Source: Rhexocercosporidium sp. MPI-PUGE-AT-0058
Lineage: Eukaryota > Ascomycota > Leotiomycetes > Helotiales
Direction: 5' to 3'
Length of the DNA stretch: 64,000 nt
Assembly (NCBI GenBank): GCA_020746875.1
Contig: JAGTJL010000040.1
Location: forward strand, 62,001-126,000
In this document: in pieces, positions 11,273 through 21,763 of the stretch
Position numbering within the stretch: the first letter of the stretch is position 1
Layout: every line of letters starts with the position of its first letter
Position numbers and translations under genes: made by a program
The notes under the pieces: model-generated
The model's database searches: none
The model's input: the letters and a program-made list of their open reading frames with translations, nothing else
Told to the model about the DNA's origin: nothing

Positions 11273-11578
11273 TATTGGATTTGACTTCGGTAACTCGTGC
11301 CGATTCTACCTTAGAATAGCCGAAGGAGTTTCTACTGCTTACGCGGCCCGGAAATTACCTTCGTATTCCGGGAAATTACGCTTATATTTAATTACGTAGC
11401 TCGTATAAGTTACGTAATCAGTTACGTAATCGTAAAAGCTTTTAAAAAAGCTATTATTTTGTATATAATTACCGAAGTGCTCTTTTAGCTCTTTAAGTAA
11501 GCAAGTAATTCTCTCACTTTGATCACGTGTCCTCACCTACTGCGCTTCCTTATTCTGATTGGCTCGCCTATTCTCACA
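11273..11578 (+). mobile_element. Solo LTR of the resident copia family
   Basis: About 306 bp in the same orientation as the complete element's LTRs, from TATTGGATTTGACTTCGG to CGCCTATTCTCACA. The flanks are not a simple 5-bp duplication. AAGAGAT precedes the LTR (11266-11272) and recurs after a 3-nt filler CGG (11582-11588). The terminal G of TG is changed to A. Confidence 0.85.
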
Positions 11579-13131
11579 CGGAAGAGATTTAATAGCTTAA
11601 CGGAAGTAATTTAATCTTATAGAGTTACAATAAGCCGGAGATAATACTTCTTTACGGACGAAGATAAGATTATATATTACGTGCTAAGTTTCGGAGAGAA
11701 GCTAGAAGGACGCTAGATTGCGTACGAAAGGAGCTCGGGGGAGAGGACGTAAAAGGAATTTAAGATTTAATTAATAAATATAATATAAGACCCGATTACT
11801 CGCCGATTCGACGCTGCTAAGAGGTACGAAGTAATTTAATAAGAGGACGGAGAGCTTACGGACGACTTTTTAAAGAAGCTTAACACGCTAGAAGAGGTTT
11901 TAGGCTATACGAACAACCGGTAACGTGCGAATACCTTATTTGCGAAGTTACGACTAAAATTACAGAAATAGCTTTTATTTATAAGGAACCCTCTTATTAC
12001 ACGAGAAGACGTATTACGGCTAGCTTATAGAATAGAATCGGCGGAAGCTATATATACGGAATCGAGCCCGACAGGCATACGTTACAGCTCCGAAGGTATA
12101 CCGAAGGAAATAGCAGAGAAGTATCGATTTCACGGAAGTAAGGACTATTTTTTAAGCCGTTGCCTTAAGGCTACGTATTACGGCTGTGAAAGAAAGAAGC
12201 ATTTTGCGAATTATTATACAAATATAAAGCGAGAGAATTAAGATAATTAATTCTATTAGAGCGTCGATTTGACTTCGTTTAAACCCCGAGGATACTCCGT
12301 CTGAGCTAAAAGCTGGTGATTATATACGTCTGTAGCATGCGAAGGTCTAGTAGTCGATTAAGCGTTTTATTCACGTAAAACTATAAGTTATAAGCGACTT
12401 AAAGTCGAGTCTCTTACTTAGAAATACGAAGATATTATTACTTTAAAACGCTTTAATAATTTATTAATAATATAAAAAAGGCTAAACGAGAAACAGAAGG
12501 AAGTCGAAAGGAAGTCGGAATACTTTTAGAATAAAAACGACGGAAAGCCGGATTGCTTTCGGATACGAATCGAGAAATACCTTTGATTTTACGGAATTTT
12601 TGTTTTAATTAACTTACTTAATTAAAACGGCTGGTCGGGAAACTACTGTAAAGGAAGGAGGTAAAGCTGCGCTAAAATATAAGAATAGACAAAGGAGTTA
12701 CGGGCGAAGATACGGAGCCTTGAAGACGAAGATACGGAGCCTTAAAGCTAGTTATATAAGCACGGAAGTAATATAAAGGTAGTACGGAAGCGATACGGAT
12801 AAAATACTAATATATATACTTTTCGTTTCTCTTATAAAAGGATTTTTTGAATTTATAGCAGCCTCGTAATCTAGGTATAAGTGAATAAGCTAGATTTGTA
12901 TAACTAGAAAATTATAAGGTCCTTAAAGGGCCAGGGCCTAACGGAGGAAGTAATATTAAGAGTAAAATAATTATACGAAGGTAATTTAATGCTAAGACGG
13001 GCTTAGCACGGGTAGCTGGCTAACTACGCGATTCAGAGGTTATATATATATTATAACTAGCTTTTAGTTTAGATTCCTTAGAGATTAGTTTGAATTATAA
13101 CTGTGGTAGCACTCTATTATTGGACCTTATA
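11579..13131 (+). pseudogene. Gypsy-like gag remnant with a downstream LTR related to the 1771-8506 family
   Basis: Plus-strand translation at about 12115-12230 shows two zinc-knuckle relics separated by a short linker (F-H-G-S-K-D-Y-F-L-S-R-C, then Y-Y-G-C-E-R-K-K-H-F-A-N-Y), with Cys/His partly changed to Tyr. The region before is capsid-like and full of TAA/TAG. At 12954-13131 lies a roughly 178-bp segment related to the gypsy LTR (start TATTAAGAG, end GGACCTTATA, shared internal GGCTTAGCACGG). No pol domain is visible between gag and LTR, so this is an internally deleted or non-autonomous relative. The left LTR was not found. Confidence 0.55.
12954..13131 (+). repeat. LTR related to the Ty3/gypsy LTR at 1771-1972
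   Basis: About 178 bp sharing with the 202-bp gypsy LTRs the start pattern T[GA]T[CT]A[GA]GAG, an internal GCTTAGCACGG, a GATTAGTTTGAATTATAA block and the CCTTATA end. Divergent enough to be a separate subfamily. Confidence 0.5.
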
Positions 13132-13144
13132 TTAGATTAGAGTA

Positions 13145-13870
13145 CATCTGCAAAAAATTTCGCGGACGCCCAGAAATCGAATCCGCTATTTTCGCTATTT
13201 TCGCTAAAAAGCCGCCTTTTTAAATTTTAATCGGTCGATAATATTAAAAGCGCTAGTTTATTTTAATAAACGCTAAGCTTAATTAAGTAATTTTTATAAA
13301 TATAATTTAAACGTTAAAATATTATAATTTAAAAAAGAATATATTTTGGTGTTTTTTTAATTAATTAAATCCGGTTAAATTAATATTAATTTTAAGTTTC
13401 GCTTATATTTCGTCGAGCACGTCCTAAAAACTAATTTCGCTAAAGCTTTTACGTTATAAATATTTACGTTAAAAAAATTATAATAAGAAAATCGTTCGTT
13501 TCGGGTAAATTATATGCGCACGCTAGCCGGCCCTAGCCCTAATCGGGCGTTATAAGAGGCATATTTATTATTATATTATAATTGTTATTAATATATTATT
13601 AATATTATTAGTATATTATTAATATTATTAATACTTTTATATATTTTATTCATATATTAAATAAAATAAATAATATAACCCTACTTTTAAAAATGGGGCT
13701 ATACTACGCTAGTCTATTTCGGCGCTTTCGGCGCTTTCGGCGCGCTTTTAATTTATTATAATAAGAAACTATTCTTAAGATTTTCGACATGTAACTTTAG
13801 CTCTAAAAGCGCCATTCTGGCGCTTTTGGCGCCGTTAGCGGACGTCCGCTTCTCGATTTTTTTGCAGATG
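13145..13870. mobile_element. Non-autonomous TA-flanked inverted-repeat element (Tc1/mariner-type MITE)
   Basis: A 726-bp segment with terminal inverted repeats CATCTGCAAAAAA ... TTTTTTTGCAGATG, each flanked outside by the dinucleotide TA (13143-13144 and 13871-13872), as for Tc1/mariner/pogo insertions. The inverted repeat continues imperfectly through a GCGGACG block. No transposase frame is present. The interior has short tandem motifs: CTATTTTCG repeated near 13185-13205, and GGCGCTTTC repeated near 13720-13745. Confidence 0.7.
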
Positions 13871-13872
13871 TA

Positions 13873-14006
13873 TTATTAGAATAACTTACTATTATTACTT
13901 AATAAACCACTAAGAAATCGACTAATATTATAGCTCTTATATGAGTATCGGTAATAAGTAATATAATTACTAGTCGATTAATAAACTCATTGATTATATT
14001 ACGTTT
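13873..14006. other. Short AT-rich spacer with an imperfect inverted repeat
   Basis: Contains AAATCGACTAATATT and, about 60 nt later, TACTAGTCGATTAATA, which could pair as an imperfect hairpin. There is no coding frame. It may be a piece of an older repeat. Confidence 0.3.
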
Positions 14007-14287
14007 TATGAGAATAGGCGAGCCAATCCGAATGAGGAAGCGCAGTAGGTGAGGACACGTGATCAAAGTGAGAGAATTGCTTTGCTTGCTTACTTAAAGA
14101 GCTAGAAGAGCTCTTCGGTAATTATATATAAAATAATAGCTTTTCTAAAAGCTTTTACGACTACGTAATTAAATACGAGCGTAATTTCCCGGAATACGAA
14201 GGTAATTTCCGGGCCGCGTAAGCAGTGGAAACTCCTTCGGCTATTCTAGGGTAGAATCGGCACGAGTTACCGAAGTCAAATCCAACA
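14007..14287 (-). mobile_element. Solo LTR of the resident copia family with an internal deletion
   Basis: 281 bp, from TATGAGAATAGG to AAATCCAACA, reverse orientation. It is about 30 bp shorter than the other copies because the segment between two ACGTAA repeats in the middle of the LTR is missing, consistent with a direct-repeat deletion. No perfect 5-bp target duplication is visible at the ends. Confidence 0.88.
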
Positions 14288-14434
14288 TTGTGTGTTTACT
14301 TCCGCTTTTGAAAGTCGCGCGGCTAGTTCTTAAGGGCTTCGGTCATAGTACGTTTCAAAAGCTACCTTAAACTTTAAGTAGTCTTATCTATTGGCTTCGG
14401 CATACTTCTTAATCTTCTCTTATGCCTATTAAGC

Positions 14435-14551
14435 TATCCCTTCGTCTGCTAAGACATTTCCCATACTAGCAGGGGGGTAGCCCACCGATGTTTGCCAAGG
14501 GAGTAATGCATTATTTTATATACCTTTATATAGAAATTTATTAATAAGGTA
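14435..14551 (+). repeat. Left terminal inverted repeat of the piggyBac element
   Basis: Matches the reverse complement of 16402-16529 except for a missing roughly 11-bp ACTCCCCTGGT unit and scattered transitions. Confidence 0.85.
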
Positions 14552-15209
14552 TAACGCGTCAATAAAAACTAATTAAAGCTGTTATTTTAAACGCAACAGG
14601 ACAAAATATATTAAAATAAAACGTTAACTTTACGAAGGCAATTCCAGCGATTTAGAGGTTGTATAACCTACTTAAAAGAAGACAAAGAAGACATTTACTC
14701 TTAATGAGATCCTCAACGAGTTTAAACTAATCACAAACGTTTCTTTTAAGTTATTTAAATGCGAGGCTCGTCGGCCGGCTATAGTTATTTTACCTTTTAC
14801 TTTCTCTTTTTTTTTTTAAACCTTACGACTATTTTACCTTATTCTTTACACTTACCCTCTTACAGATTATTACGATTAATACAAATCGATACGCAGACCT
14901 ATAACGAATAAGAGTTCTACAGGAAAGAGCTCGTTAATAGCATCCTTTAATTGTAAAGGAATTATATATGTTTCTTAAAGTATTAATTTATATAAGAGTC
15001 TACGAAGAGCCTCGCATTAGCATGTATTAGAATTTAAACAAAAAAGAAGGCCTAATATATATAGTTTTAACTTATATTATATTAAACTACTATAAAGATA
15101 TTAAGAGGTATTGTTATATCTCTAATACTAAGGATAACAAACGCCGGGGGTATAACTTACTTATAAATTCGATATAGTAATATAAGGTAGAGCCTCTTGT
15201 TTTAGAATT

Positions 15210-16280
15210 GCAAGCCTCTTATCAAAAGTATTATTCCCCTTCGTCGGAAATTAGTATTAATGAACTTATAATTTATTATTTTAATAAGTAAATACCCTTC
15301 TTCTTTTAATTACCTTACTATTAATTATTTTTATTAAATCTTCGCATACTTATAAAATGCCAAATAAACCGATTAAGCAAGGGTATAAGATATACGGAAT
15401 CGCCGACTATAATTATATTTATAATTGGATTTAAAGCTCCCGGGTACACGGATTACAGTCACTTTTTAAACATTCAAACCTTACCCCTACCGGCTCCTTT
15501 ATACGGCCTTTTGTATTCTCCTTCCCACGGCAACGTCTTACGGTTTACCTTAATAGTTATTTTACTTTTATACCTCTTTTTAAAGAGCTCCGAGCCTGTG
15601 GATTTAATACTATCGGAACAATTCATCCATACTCAGAATTACCGGAAGGCTTTAAGGTCTTAAAGATTACATATGCCAAAGCTTTAGAATAGAACACTCT
15701 GGTTGCAAAGGTAATCAAAAACACGCTTTATTTAGCCTAGTAAAATAATAATATTATTTTAATATTAAGTATTATACACATAATATATTAAGTAGGCGAT
15801 TTCCGAGCTACACTACGGCGACGCCCTACAAAGACATCGATTAATGGCCGTATCGTCAGACAAGCCTTTAGGAATAATTATATAAAAGAGCTGCTTATCC
15901 CTTGCTTTATTAATAATTATAATTATTATATAAAAGGAGTTGATTTAGTAAATTAGTTTAGGGAAGTGTACGAGACTTATAGGGCTACATAACGAAATTG
16001 GTAGCCTCTTTTTTATTAGTTACTCGATATGGCTTATATTAATATATATAGATTATATTTATTATATATTAATTAAGTAAAACCCCTATCTCACTTACAA
16101 TTCAGAATTAAGCTATATCGTAAGCTTTTTGACTACTCTCAAAAGGTATAATTAATTTAATTATACTTTAAATTAAGAAGTAAAAGGTTCTTTAATCCTA
16201 ACTTATAATACGTACACTTTTAAGGGAAATTACATGTCGAAAGAGGTATTTGTACGTGGTGCTCGTACCTTAAGAAGCGT
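15210..16280 (+). pseudogene. piggyBac transposase (PGBD-like DDE transposase), broken
   Basis: Three conserved blocks are readable. About 15220-15260 gives YYSPSSEISINELI. About 15355-15420 gives KMPNKPIKQGYKIYGIAD followed by Y-I-Y-N-W-I, holding the first catalytic Asp. About 15530-15660 gives FIPLFKELRACGFNTIGTI and SELPEGFKVLK, where the preceding YLDN box reads YLNS, so the second catalytic Asp is Asn. About 15790-16090 gives a TSINGRIVRQ stretch, then KGVDLVN, R-N-W and the YWLLDMAYINIYRLY-type helix, which carries the third Asp. A short Cys-rich tail (CTWCSYL) follows near 16250. Many TAA/TAG codons interrupt it. The loss of the second Asp by G-to-A change and the stops mean no active enzyme. 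Confidence 0.88.
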
Positions 16281-16401
16281 TAAAAAGTATTAGGAATAAT
16301 ACTATAAAAGCCTTTTAAAAAGACATATTAGGGATGCACATTTTATATAGTATTTTTGTGTCAAGAGGGGGAGTATTAGGAGTAGTTTCATTAGCATAAA
16401 G

Positions 16402-16529
16402 TACCTTACTAATAAATTTCTATGCAAAAGTACATAAAATAATGCATTACTCCCCTGGTACTCCCCTGGCAAATATCGGTGGGCTACCCCCCTGCTAGTA
16501 TGGGAAATGTCTCAGCAGACGAAGGGATA
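16402..16529 (-). repeat. Right terminal inverted repeat of the piggyBac element
   Basis: Reverse complement of the left repeat; contains two adjacent ACTCCCCTGG units where the left end has one. Confidence 0.85.
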
Positions 16530-17023
16530 AGTCGTTGAGGACAATTGGTAATAATAATTTCGCGCTACTTCTCGCCTATTCTCGCCTCTACTACCTTTAT
16601 TCTTCCCTTAGCAGGCTTGCGGTTGGAAACGTGGAGGCCGAATCATCCAAGCTAGAGGCGTTACTATTTGCCATAGGATAGCGAAGCACCACGTACTGCT
16701 ACGTCTTATATCGTCCTCATTATCGCAATCATTACGACGTGATTTTGCCAGCTTCGTACCATTACTTACGTGTGGTCGAATCTAGGTTCTATTCACACAG
16801 TAAATGACTTCCAACACAGCTAATCCCTCCTTTAATTCATTACTCTAATTAAACAAAGAATGCAATTGTAATTAAAGGTGTCAATACATCTTCTAAGCCA
16901 ATATGAGCCGCGAGAACACAGCATATTCCACTTAGGGCAACGAATACAATTAAAGCCAGCTAAGCACCTTAAACGCAGTAAGTATTCCTTCTAGTCTGGC
17001 GCTATCTCATTTCAGCACAACTT
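16530..17023. other. Intergenic sequence downstream of the subtilase pseudogene
   Basis: Balanced composition, no convincing frame. It probably includes the former 3' untranslated region of the minus-strand gene. No terminator-like or repeat structure was recognised. Confidence 0.4.
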
Positions 17024-17362
17024 TTACTGATTTGCCCTGAACGAATCCAGAACCTTTTCCACAGATATATCATCGCCGATCGTGAAGGCCTCATCGATCT
17101 TGCCAAATTTTTTCAATAGCACTTGCGAATTGATCTGCATCTTATTTAGGTGTCTGACCACCTTCGTTGCATTGCTAACATTATATTGAAGATAACCCGT
17201 TTCGCTGCGCCCTAGTAGCCGGATCTTATTATGCCTAGGAAGGTGGGCCAATCGGTCGCAGGTGAGGGTCAAGGAGCTTAAGCCAGCCGCGAGTGCCGTC
17301 GAGACGGAACTGCCACTAATTGAGTCGCGTGACTCGACGAAGGGAATAACTCCGGTAGCCAC
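17024..17362 (-). CDS. Longest surviving open segment: subtilase C-terminus with catalytic serine
   Basis: About 112 codons open to the stop at 17024. It includes the serine motif G-S-S-V-S-T-A-L-A-A-G-L of peptidase S8, then a downstream helical region (RHLNKMQINSQVLLKKFGKI) ending in VLDSFRANQ. It is the last part of the pseudogene, not an independent gene. I infer the upstream coding sequence joins through the frame broken near 17.38-17.46 kb. Confidence 0.7.
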   Translation of the reverse strand: MATGVIPFVESRDSISGSSVSTALAAGLSSLTLTCDRLAHLPRHNKIRLLGRSETGYLQYNVSNATKVVRHLNKMQINSQVLLKKFGKIDEAFTIGDDISVEKVLDSFRANQ

Positions 17363-20300
17363 GTTCTGTCCTTATATCTTATAAGTGTAATCTCCTTTAT
17401 TTACGTGACGAAGTAGGCGCCCATATTAGTCGCATGCCGTTATTACTAGGAGTTAGTCTTTCTTTTCCTTGGTTTTTAATATAGTTGGGTAGCCAATCGG
17501 CGCCGACGTCCTTTTATCGTGCGTGCTGCAGACGATGATAATGCCCTCTTCCCTCGCTTTGTTAATGTTGGGTGTAAGACGATTTCCTTTGTCCAGTATA
17601 GCGATGCTTATAGAAATGATGTCAACCTTTTTGTCAATAGCCCAATCAATAGCTTACATCCCTTTTAATTAGCAAGTTATTATTAAAATAAGCGAAAAGG
17701 AAACGTGAAAGCCGGAGGTATTATAACTATACCTCGACTGCTCTTTTTGGGGTAATTCCATATTTGCCCTCAGTTACTCTTACGACATAAAGATCGCAAA
17801 ATGGGTCCATAGCGCATATGAGATTTACTATGTGTGCCATAAGGGTCTAAAGCGAACGGCCACGGGCAGACTTTGGAGCTATTATATATAAAAGACCGGC
17901 CATCTTTGATGCGAGACTAGAGGCTACTTTTCTGTCTAGGATTCTTTTCCTTTGGCTTGTCTTCCGGATTTGCGGTACTTTTATCTTGGCTATTGGTAAA
18001 GGGGAGATTTCCTTTCGCGCCTAAGGGCTTAATATCTCCCCCGCTATCTTGAGACGCTCCTCCCTCGACCTTTCCTGTCTTTTCGTTTGATTTAGGTGAG
18101 GTGATGTTGAGTATGCCGTTGTCGATAATGGCTACTCGAGTTCGACGCCACTGCTTGCCGAGATCCTTTTCTCTTTGTGGAACATAGTCACTAAACTTAC
18201 CAAGAAACTTAGCCAGTCTAGGATTTATCCTTTATACACTGTAAAAATTCGACACATGTCAGCTTCGACGGATTTACAACGCCATTAGTCGGGTCATAGG
18301 AGCAGTTTAGGAGTTTCTAATGCCATAAGGACCCGGAATGCTATGCTTCGCAAATAAATTAATGACTTATATTTCGACTACTAGACAATCTCGGAGTTAG
18401 TATTACTCTTTCAGGCGAGTTTCGAGAGGAAGTGGGCTGTCTTAAGAGGAAGAGACATATGTTAAAAGGAAGATATTGTCTCGTCCCTCTTAAGGCCGCC
18501 AAAATAAGGAATTTCTTTTTTATTAGAGAAAATCACTTATAACTTACTAATTTATGAGACGGGTTCTACTATATGTAGTCAACCATATTCATTTCGAGGT
18601 CGAATTTGCATGTGGGATATGTTCTCTTTATCTTCGACAAGCCCGCTCTAATAAAACTCGAAATTTTCTTATATTAATCTTCATTTATTGTCTCTTAAGA
18701 AAGATTGTTTTAGCTTTATTTAGACAGAGAAATGAATAATCGCAAGAGAGTAAATAATTTGCTTTACTTAGACAACGTGGATGTAAAGCGTCTTAAGCTA
18801 AAATGTGAAATGCTCTCGTCAGCGGCTATTTCTATGCCTACAGTTCTATGTCTTTGGGCTTGTGTTAGGTCGTCGACTTATACAGAGAGATGTGTTAGAA
18901 AGTGAAACCGTAAAATAGACTTTTAGGAAACGAAATTTGGACTCGCCTGCGTCAGAGTGGGAATGCCTTCACTCCTTAGCTAATGATCGATGGCAGCTCT
19001 TCTGCCACTGGAGTATAAGTGTAGTTCTTTAAGTATGTCTTTTGCTTAGATCTTGTCGCCAGTAGTCGTCTTCCTATTGCCGTTGGCCGTGTCTTTAGCG
19101 TCGCTAGAGTTAAAAACGCGGAAGGACAAGTCTAAACATCTCCAGTTAAGTCGTTTCACTTTGAACATCTCGACAGCTGCGGCTATACGTTCTTCGTCGT
19201 GTGGATTAATCAACTTATTTAATACCTTGAGCTCGATAATTCGCTATACCTTTTTATTTTTCCGTAGCTAGTTAAGGATATCGAATACTTCCGTGTGTTC
19301 GGCGCTAAGGTATGTGTTGTCCCTAAAAGTCTCCCGGTCATCCACCTTCAAGTCTAAAGTAGGGAACTCGGCGTATCGTATCGTTTCTTTATATAAAAGG
19401 TGCCCCTGATGCTCGCCGTCGTGGATCAATAAATACATAAAGTCGGACACACGGTAAGCCTTGGAATCGAATTGCGACATGTCAAAGCAGAGCTGGCGGA
19501 CTTTGCTATGTTAATCAAACACTCGATTTTGCTAAGGCTAGGAGGATAATGAAATTAAGTGGGTAAGCTCACCAAGCTCTTGAGAAGAAACTTCATTTAT
19601 TAGTAAAGGAGGTCTTAGTAACAATACCTACTCTTTTAAGATAACACGAAGTGCGGCTATTAAAGCTAGGATATTTGGAGTACTTACGTCCAGTGTTATT
19701 AAAAATCTTTAACAGTTTCTACATATTATTCTCTTGTCGAATTGTCTACAAGACTAACTCCGTCCTGATCTTACTCGAGCCAAGCCTATCTTCCGTGACT
19801 TAGGACCTCTTTTTTATGACCGAACGTTTTAGGACTTTGCTATTGTATTAGAGAGGAAAATGCGGCAGCGGATCCAACTCAGCTTCTCGCTTGTTACTCT
19901 TAGGCAGAAATTGTTTCTCCGTCAAGAATTTCGAATATTTCTTGTGATTAATAAACTCTATTACGAAGGAGAGACTCTAATAGTATACTGCAAGATGAAG
20001 CAGGGAACTATAATCTTTGATTGCGCCTTCCGGTATGGCTTTCCAGATATCCATCCAGCCTAGTGGTAGTCCAGATCCCGCCTTGACCTCTAAGTCCTAC
20101 TCAGAGACTGGTTTAGGCTTGATAGTCTCTTCCTCCACCTGTTCGGCGAGTGATACCAGTTAAATGATTGATTCCACAACTTCGGTGTCCAACTCCTTAG
20201 CTGGATTAACCAGTTTTATTAGCTTTTGGATGATTCCCATGTACCCTTGCTAGCTACTGCGGTTTCCACCACTTATCTTATTCATGGCAATGAGGATGTG

Positions 20301-21290
20301 TTCGCTCTTCACAAAAGACTCTTTTAACTCCGGTTTGTCGAGGATAGACTAGTCGAGGAAAGCGTTTACTACGTCCTCTGACCCGTCCTCTATAGCACCT
20401 TTGAAAGTAACGATGACCTAGTCTGACTTTGCCAGACAAGAGAATTTCAGTATCTCCTTAAGCGTTTCTGCTTTACTATAATTAGCCTTGGCTACACATT
20501 GCAAAGCAGTCTGGCCTTTAACTTGGCTCTTTATAACTTTATGCATATAATCTCGATGGGCCTCCTTAATATGCTCAAAGGACTCTCTCATGCGTTTGAC
20601 GATTGTGAATTTGCCCTTCTTTGTGACATAGTAAAAGGGTATAGCGGTAATGTACTCTTTATCGTATTGGAAATGTATTCCGTCTTTTACTCCTTTCGTC
20701 GGGGGTTTGGAACACTAGTCTTTTATTTACTTATACGGGCCAGTGTTTTTAGCCAGCTTCTTTAATCCGAATAGGTTGTCGAATAAGAGATATAGATCTT
20801 TTTCGATAATGATGTCGTAGATCTCGTTTTTAAATCTCTAAGTGTCTTTAGAGCGTTTTTGGGTAATGTTAGACGCGTGGTAGAAGAGTAGCCAGAGGAT
20901 ACAGGCATTAATATTATGTTTCTCGCCTTTATTTAGGAAGTCTTTAATGAGTGAGATCATGTTAGCCCTGACATCGTCGCTAACTTTCGTAACAATCTGG
21001 ACAGCGTCGGCGATTTTGTCAAATAACGCGCTTACATTATAGTAGAGCCGATCCGGAAATTCAGATTCCTTTTGGATCTTAAGCCACGAGATTTCGATCT
21101 TTTCGATATAGACCTTTCCTGTCCCTTTAGTGTTGCCCTAGGAGTTAATATTTACATACGCCATAATTCCCATATAAAGCCGCTGGCTATTGTCGAAGAG
21201 TATGTAAGTATAGACTCTAATGTAAAGATTAGGAGTGCCGTTAGTGCGCTTAGTTAAGTAATAATCATTTGTCGCTCAATGAACTAAAAC
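17024..21290 (-). pseudogene. Ankyrin-repeat / peptidase S8 (subtilisin-like) protein, inactivated
   Basis: Read from high to low coordinate, the minus strand encodes three parts. Ankyrin-like repeats come first (near 20.5 kb, GQTALQCVAKANYSKAETLK; near 20.4 kb, AIEDGSEDVVNAFLD; near 20.0 kb, SLLHLAVYY). A middle domain follows, with an intact piece at 19480-19268 (SAEHTEVFDILN) and LHLYSSGRRAAIDH near 19.0 kb. Last is a C-terminal subtilase. Its Asp region is VAIIDNG near 18.12 kb, its His region G-T-H-I-V near 17.83 kb, and its Ser region ISGSSVSTALAAGL near 17.3 kb. All three catalytic residues are still readable. Several frames and TAA/TAG codons (mostly at Gln/Trp positions) break it. 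An intron relic at 17653-17732 (donor GTATAGT, branch-like GCTAATT) shows it was a host gene. Such ankyrin-subtilase proteins occur in many Pezizomycotina; the role is not known. It lies head-to-head with the NLR gene. Confidence 0.78.
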
Positions 21291-21299
21291 AAGGGGTAG

Positions 21300-21763
21300 G
21301 CGTTAGCGTGGCGTGCTCAGCAATCACATCGGATTCTTCAATATCATCTAGATAGCGTCAGTTTGCTATAAGTAGAGTAGAGGTATATACTGATTCCAGC
21401 CCGCCTATGGGGAATGCGCACGACCATTCGAGGAGGGAATCTTAGGGTGAGCTTGGCGATAGCTCAAGCATGAAGTGCATGCGCGAGGTCGGGCGAAAGC
21501 TAAGGCGAAACCTCCCTTTAGTCATAGGCTGGAGACATGAGTTGTTGACGGAGTTAAACAATATATACTATGCAGTCTGTAGTCATGCAGCCACTAGTTT
21601 CACATTATCTAAGAATAGGCACCTAGAGGGAGCCGACAATTTTGATGTGGTTGTCCGAGAAGAGATTGATGTCCGAGTCACCCGGAGGTGGCACCTATTC
21701 AATCCACGAGTCGGTTAATTGCCGAAGTACCCTGCTTTTCTTGCCTAGCTGACTAACGTACGT
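21300..21763. promoter_or_regulatory. Divergent intergenic region between subtilase pseudogene and NLR gene
   Basis: About 460 bp between two head-to-head host genes, so it should contain both promoters. An 82-codon plus-strand frame (21470-21718) has no recognisable motif and I do not call it a gene. No specific binding site can be assigned. Confidence 0.35.

Larger units (their letters stand above)
14435..16529 (+). mobile_element. piggyBac-type DNA transposon, degenerate
   Basis: About 2.1 kb bounded by long terminal inverted repeats (14435-14551 and 16402-16529), starting TATCCCTTCGTCTGCT and containing CATACTAGCAGGGGGG. The right repeat carries an extra copy of an ACTCCCCTGG unit. Inside is a broken piggyBac transposase on the plus strand (listed separately). 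The characteristic TTAA target duplication is not found at either end (left flank GC then TA, right flank TA then AG), so either the true termini differ or the flanks have been rearranged. Confidence 0.82.

Noticed and set aside
14429..14432. TTAA as piggyBac target site
   Set aside because: Occurs 2 bp outside the left repeat only; no counterpart at the right end.
18554..18739. 61-codon plus-strand frame in the host island
   Set aside because: Antisense to the subtilase pseudogene, no motif, start context not convincing.
20499..20765. 88-codon hydrophobic plus-strand frame
   Set aside because: Shadow of the ankyrin-coding minus strand; hydrophobicity arises from complement of charged codons.
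21470..21718. 82-codon frame upstream of the NLR gene
   Set aside because: No recognisable feature; more likely promoter or 5' untranslated sequence of the divergent pair.
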